NCBI GenBank assembly: GCA_902766805.1
Contig: CACXFF010000293.1
Location: 1-7,625 of the forward strand
Reading direction: 5' to 3'
DNA length: 7,625 nt
Source of the DNA: an uncultured Coriobacteriaceae bacterium
Lineage (GTDB): Bacteria > Actinomycetota > Coriobacteriia > Coriobacteriales > Atopobiaceae
Shown: positions 6,427 to 7,625 of the stretch, piece after piece
Layout: each line of letters begins with the position of its first letter
How positions within the stretch are numbered: position 1 is the stretch's first letter
Position numbers and translations under genes: made by a program
The notes under the pieces: model-generated
Seen by the model: the letters and a program-made list of their open reading frames with translations, nothing else
Database searches by the model: none
Told to the model about the DNA's origin: nothing

Positions 6427-6464
6427 GAGGCCTCGGGGACGCGCGCGGCGACCCCGAGGCCCTC
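6427..6464 (-). repeat. Large GC-rich hairpin just after the infB stop codon
   Basis: GGCCTCGGGG (6429-6438) and CCCCGAGGCC (6452-6461) form a perfect 10-bp stem. Inside it, after an A-A mismatch, CGC (6440-6442) pairs with GCG (6448-6450) around a 5-base loop. GA/TC can add two pairs outside a single bulged base. On the transcribed strand the main stem begins 6 bases after the infB TAA. No U-tract follows, so it is not a classical intrinsic terminator. A partial terminator, a U-less terminator or a 3'-end-protecting or processing structure are all possible. Confidence 0.7.
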
Positions 6465-6467
6465 AGC

Positions 6468-7625
6468 TTACTCGGTGCGGGCGACCTCGACGATGCGGTA
6501 GCCCTCGATGATGTCGCCAGGGTGGATGTCCTGGTAACCGTCCAAGCCCAGGCCGCACTCGTAGCCGGCCTTGACGGACTTGACGTCGTCCTTGTAGCGG
6601 CGCATGGACGCCAGCTTGCCGTTGTACACCACGATGCCGTCGCGCACGAGGCGCACGCGATCGTCGCGGCCGATCTCGCCCTCGGTGACCATGCAGCCCG
6701 CGGCGATGCCGACCTTGGGCACCTTGAAGGTGTCGCGAACCTCGGCCACGCCGGTGGAGACCTCCTCCTCGGTGGGGCTCAGCATGCCGATGCGAGCGGC
6801 GTCGATGTCCTCGATGGCCTTGTAGATGACGTCGTAGCAGCGGATCTGCACGCCCACGCGCTCTGCGGCCACCTTGGCCTTGCCCTCCGGGCGCACGCCG
6901 AAGCCGACGATGATCGCGTTGGACGCGTCGGCGAGCACGACGTCGGTCTCGGAGACGGCACCGACCGCGGAGTGGATCGTGTTGATGCGGACCTCGGACT
7001 GGTCCATCTTGTTGAGAGAGTCCTGCAGCGCCTCGATGGAGCCCTGCGTGTCGCCCTTGACGATGAGGTTGAGCTCTTTGACCTCGGCGTCGGCCATGGA
7101 CTCGAAGAGGCTCTCCAGCGTGACGTGGTGCGTGCGGTTCTGCTCCTCGATGCGCGCCTTGAGCGCACGGCTCTCGGCCAGGTTGCGCGCGTCACGATCG
7201 TCCTGGAACACGCGGAACTCGTCGCCGGCCGACGGCACGGACTGCAGGCCGAGGATCTCCACCGGGTCGGACGGACCGGCCTCGGTCACGGGGTTGCCGC
7301 GGCTGTCGAGCATGGCGCGGACGCGGCCGTAGCTCATGCCCGCGACCAGCGCGTCGCCCTGGCGCAGCGTGCCGCGCGAGACCAGGATCGTGGCGACCGA
7401 GCCGCGACCGCGGTCGAGCTTGGCCTCGAGCACGTAACCCGACGCGAAGGTGTCGGGGTTGGCCTTGAGCTCGAGCACGTCGGCCTGGAGCAGGACGGTC
7501 TCGAGCAGGTCCTCGATGCCGATGCGCTGCTTGGCCGAGATGTCCACGAACATGTTCTGGCCGCCCCACTCCTCGGGGATGACGCCGTACTCGGTGAGCT
7601 CCTGGCGCACGCGGTCGGGGTTGGC
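6468..7625 (-). CDS. infB: Translation initiation factor IF2, C-terminal part (5' end outside window)
   Basis: The last 385 codons of the GTPase that brings initiator fMet-tRNA to the 30S subunit and promotes 50S joining. The visible part opens within the end of the G domain (ANPDRVRQELTEYGVIPEEW), including the G5 motif SAK in VDISAKQ. Next come the beta-barrel domain II (GYVLEAKLDRGRGSVATILV onward), domain III (ELNLIVKGDTQGSIEAL) and the C-terminal domains C1-C2. C2 contains GIAAGCMVTEG and the tRNA-binding end GYECGLGLDGYQDIHPGDII, finishing in EVARTE with a TAA stop. G1-G4 and the N-terminal domains are beyond the window. The GTG codon at 7610 lies within the G-domain motif and is not the start: the reading frame continues to the window edge with conserved sequence. 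rbfA follows after 99 bases. Confidence 0.98.
   Translation of the reverse strand, partial: ANPDRVRQELTEYGVIPEEWGGQNMFVDISAKQRIGIEDLLETVLLQADVLELKANPDTFASGYVLEAKLDRGRGSVATILVSRGTLRQGDALVAGMSYGRVRAMLDSRGNPVTEAGPSDPVEILGLQSVPSAGDEFRVFQDDRDARNLAESRALKARIEEQNRTHHVTLESLFESMADAEVKELNLIVKGDTQGSIEALQDSLNKMDQSEVRINTIHSAVGAVSETDVVLADASNAIIVGFGVRPEGKAKVAAERVGVQIRCYDVIYKAIEDIDAARIGMLSPTEEEVSTGVAEVRDTFKVPKVGIAAGCMVTEGEIGRDDRVRLVRDGIVVYNGKLASMRRYKDDVKSVKAGYECGLGLDGYQDIHPGDIIEGYRIVEVARTE

Noticed and set aside
1..7625. Novel defence, mobile or biosynthetic system
   Set aside because: Every coding stretch is assigned to a conserved housekeeping gene, and gaps are at most 99 bases, so there is no room for an unrecognised gene system.

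Overview
This 7.6 kb window is a GC-rich (roughly two-thirds G+C by eye) stretch of bacterial chromosome. It carries seven genes, all on the minus strand and packed head to tail with gaps of at most about 100 bases. Read in the direction of transcription (high to low coordinates) the order is infB (3' part), rbfA, nrnA-like DHH phosphoesterase, truB, ribF, dnaG, rpoD (5' part). All are conserved housekeeping genes. There are no mobile elements, tRNAs, rRNAs or CRISPR repeats, and no defence or accessory cluster. High GC, GTG/ATG starts with purine-rich Shine-Dalgarno sites, the Gram-positive type infB-rbfA-nrnA-truB-ribF order, and a Lys/Ala-rich then acidic N-terminus on the sigma factor together suggest an actinobacterium. 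The class Coriobacteriia (Olsenella/Atopobium/Collinsella-like) is my best guess, but it rests on overall impression and was not tested by search.

Layout: 7625-6468 is the C-terminal part of translation initiation factor IF2, whose 5' end lies outside the window. A 99-base gap holding two GC-rich hairpins leads to rbfA (6368-5937). After 5 bases comes the DHH/DHHA1 phosphoesterase (5931-4864). An 80-base gap with a perfect 9-bp hairpin precedes truB (4783-3860), whose stop codon overlaps the ribF start (3863-2916) in an ATGA. A 72-base gap leads to dnaG (2843-894), and 33 bases later rpoD begins (860, or possibly 854) and runs off the window at base 1.

Functionally, the upstream block is the end of the nusA-infB type operon: IF2 for initiation, RbfA for 30S maturation, TruB for tRNA U55 pseudouridylation, an oligonucleotide/pAp phosphatase for RNA turnover, and FAD synthesis. 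The downstream block, dnaG-rpoD, is the core of the 'macromolecular synthesis' operon linking replication priming and transcription. Here the two blocks follow each other on the same strand with no recognisable terminator between them, so they may be cotranscribed, possibly with an extra promoter for rpoD at the end of dnaG. No gene in the window appears novel. The points worth a second look are regulatory (hairpins lacking U-tracts, the rpoD start and candidate promoter) and architectural (protein linkers, operon junction).
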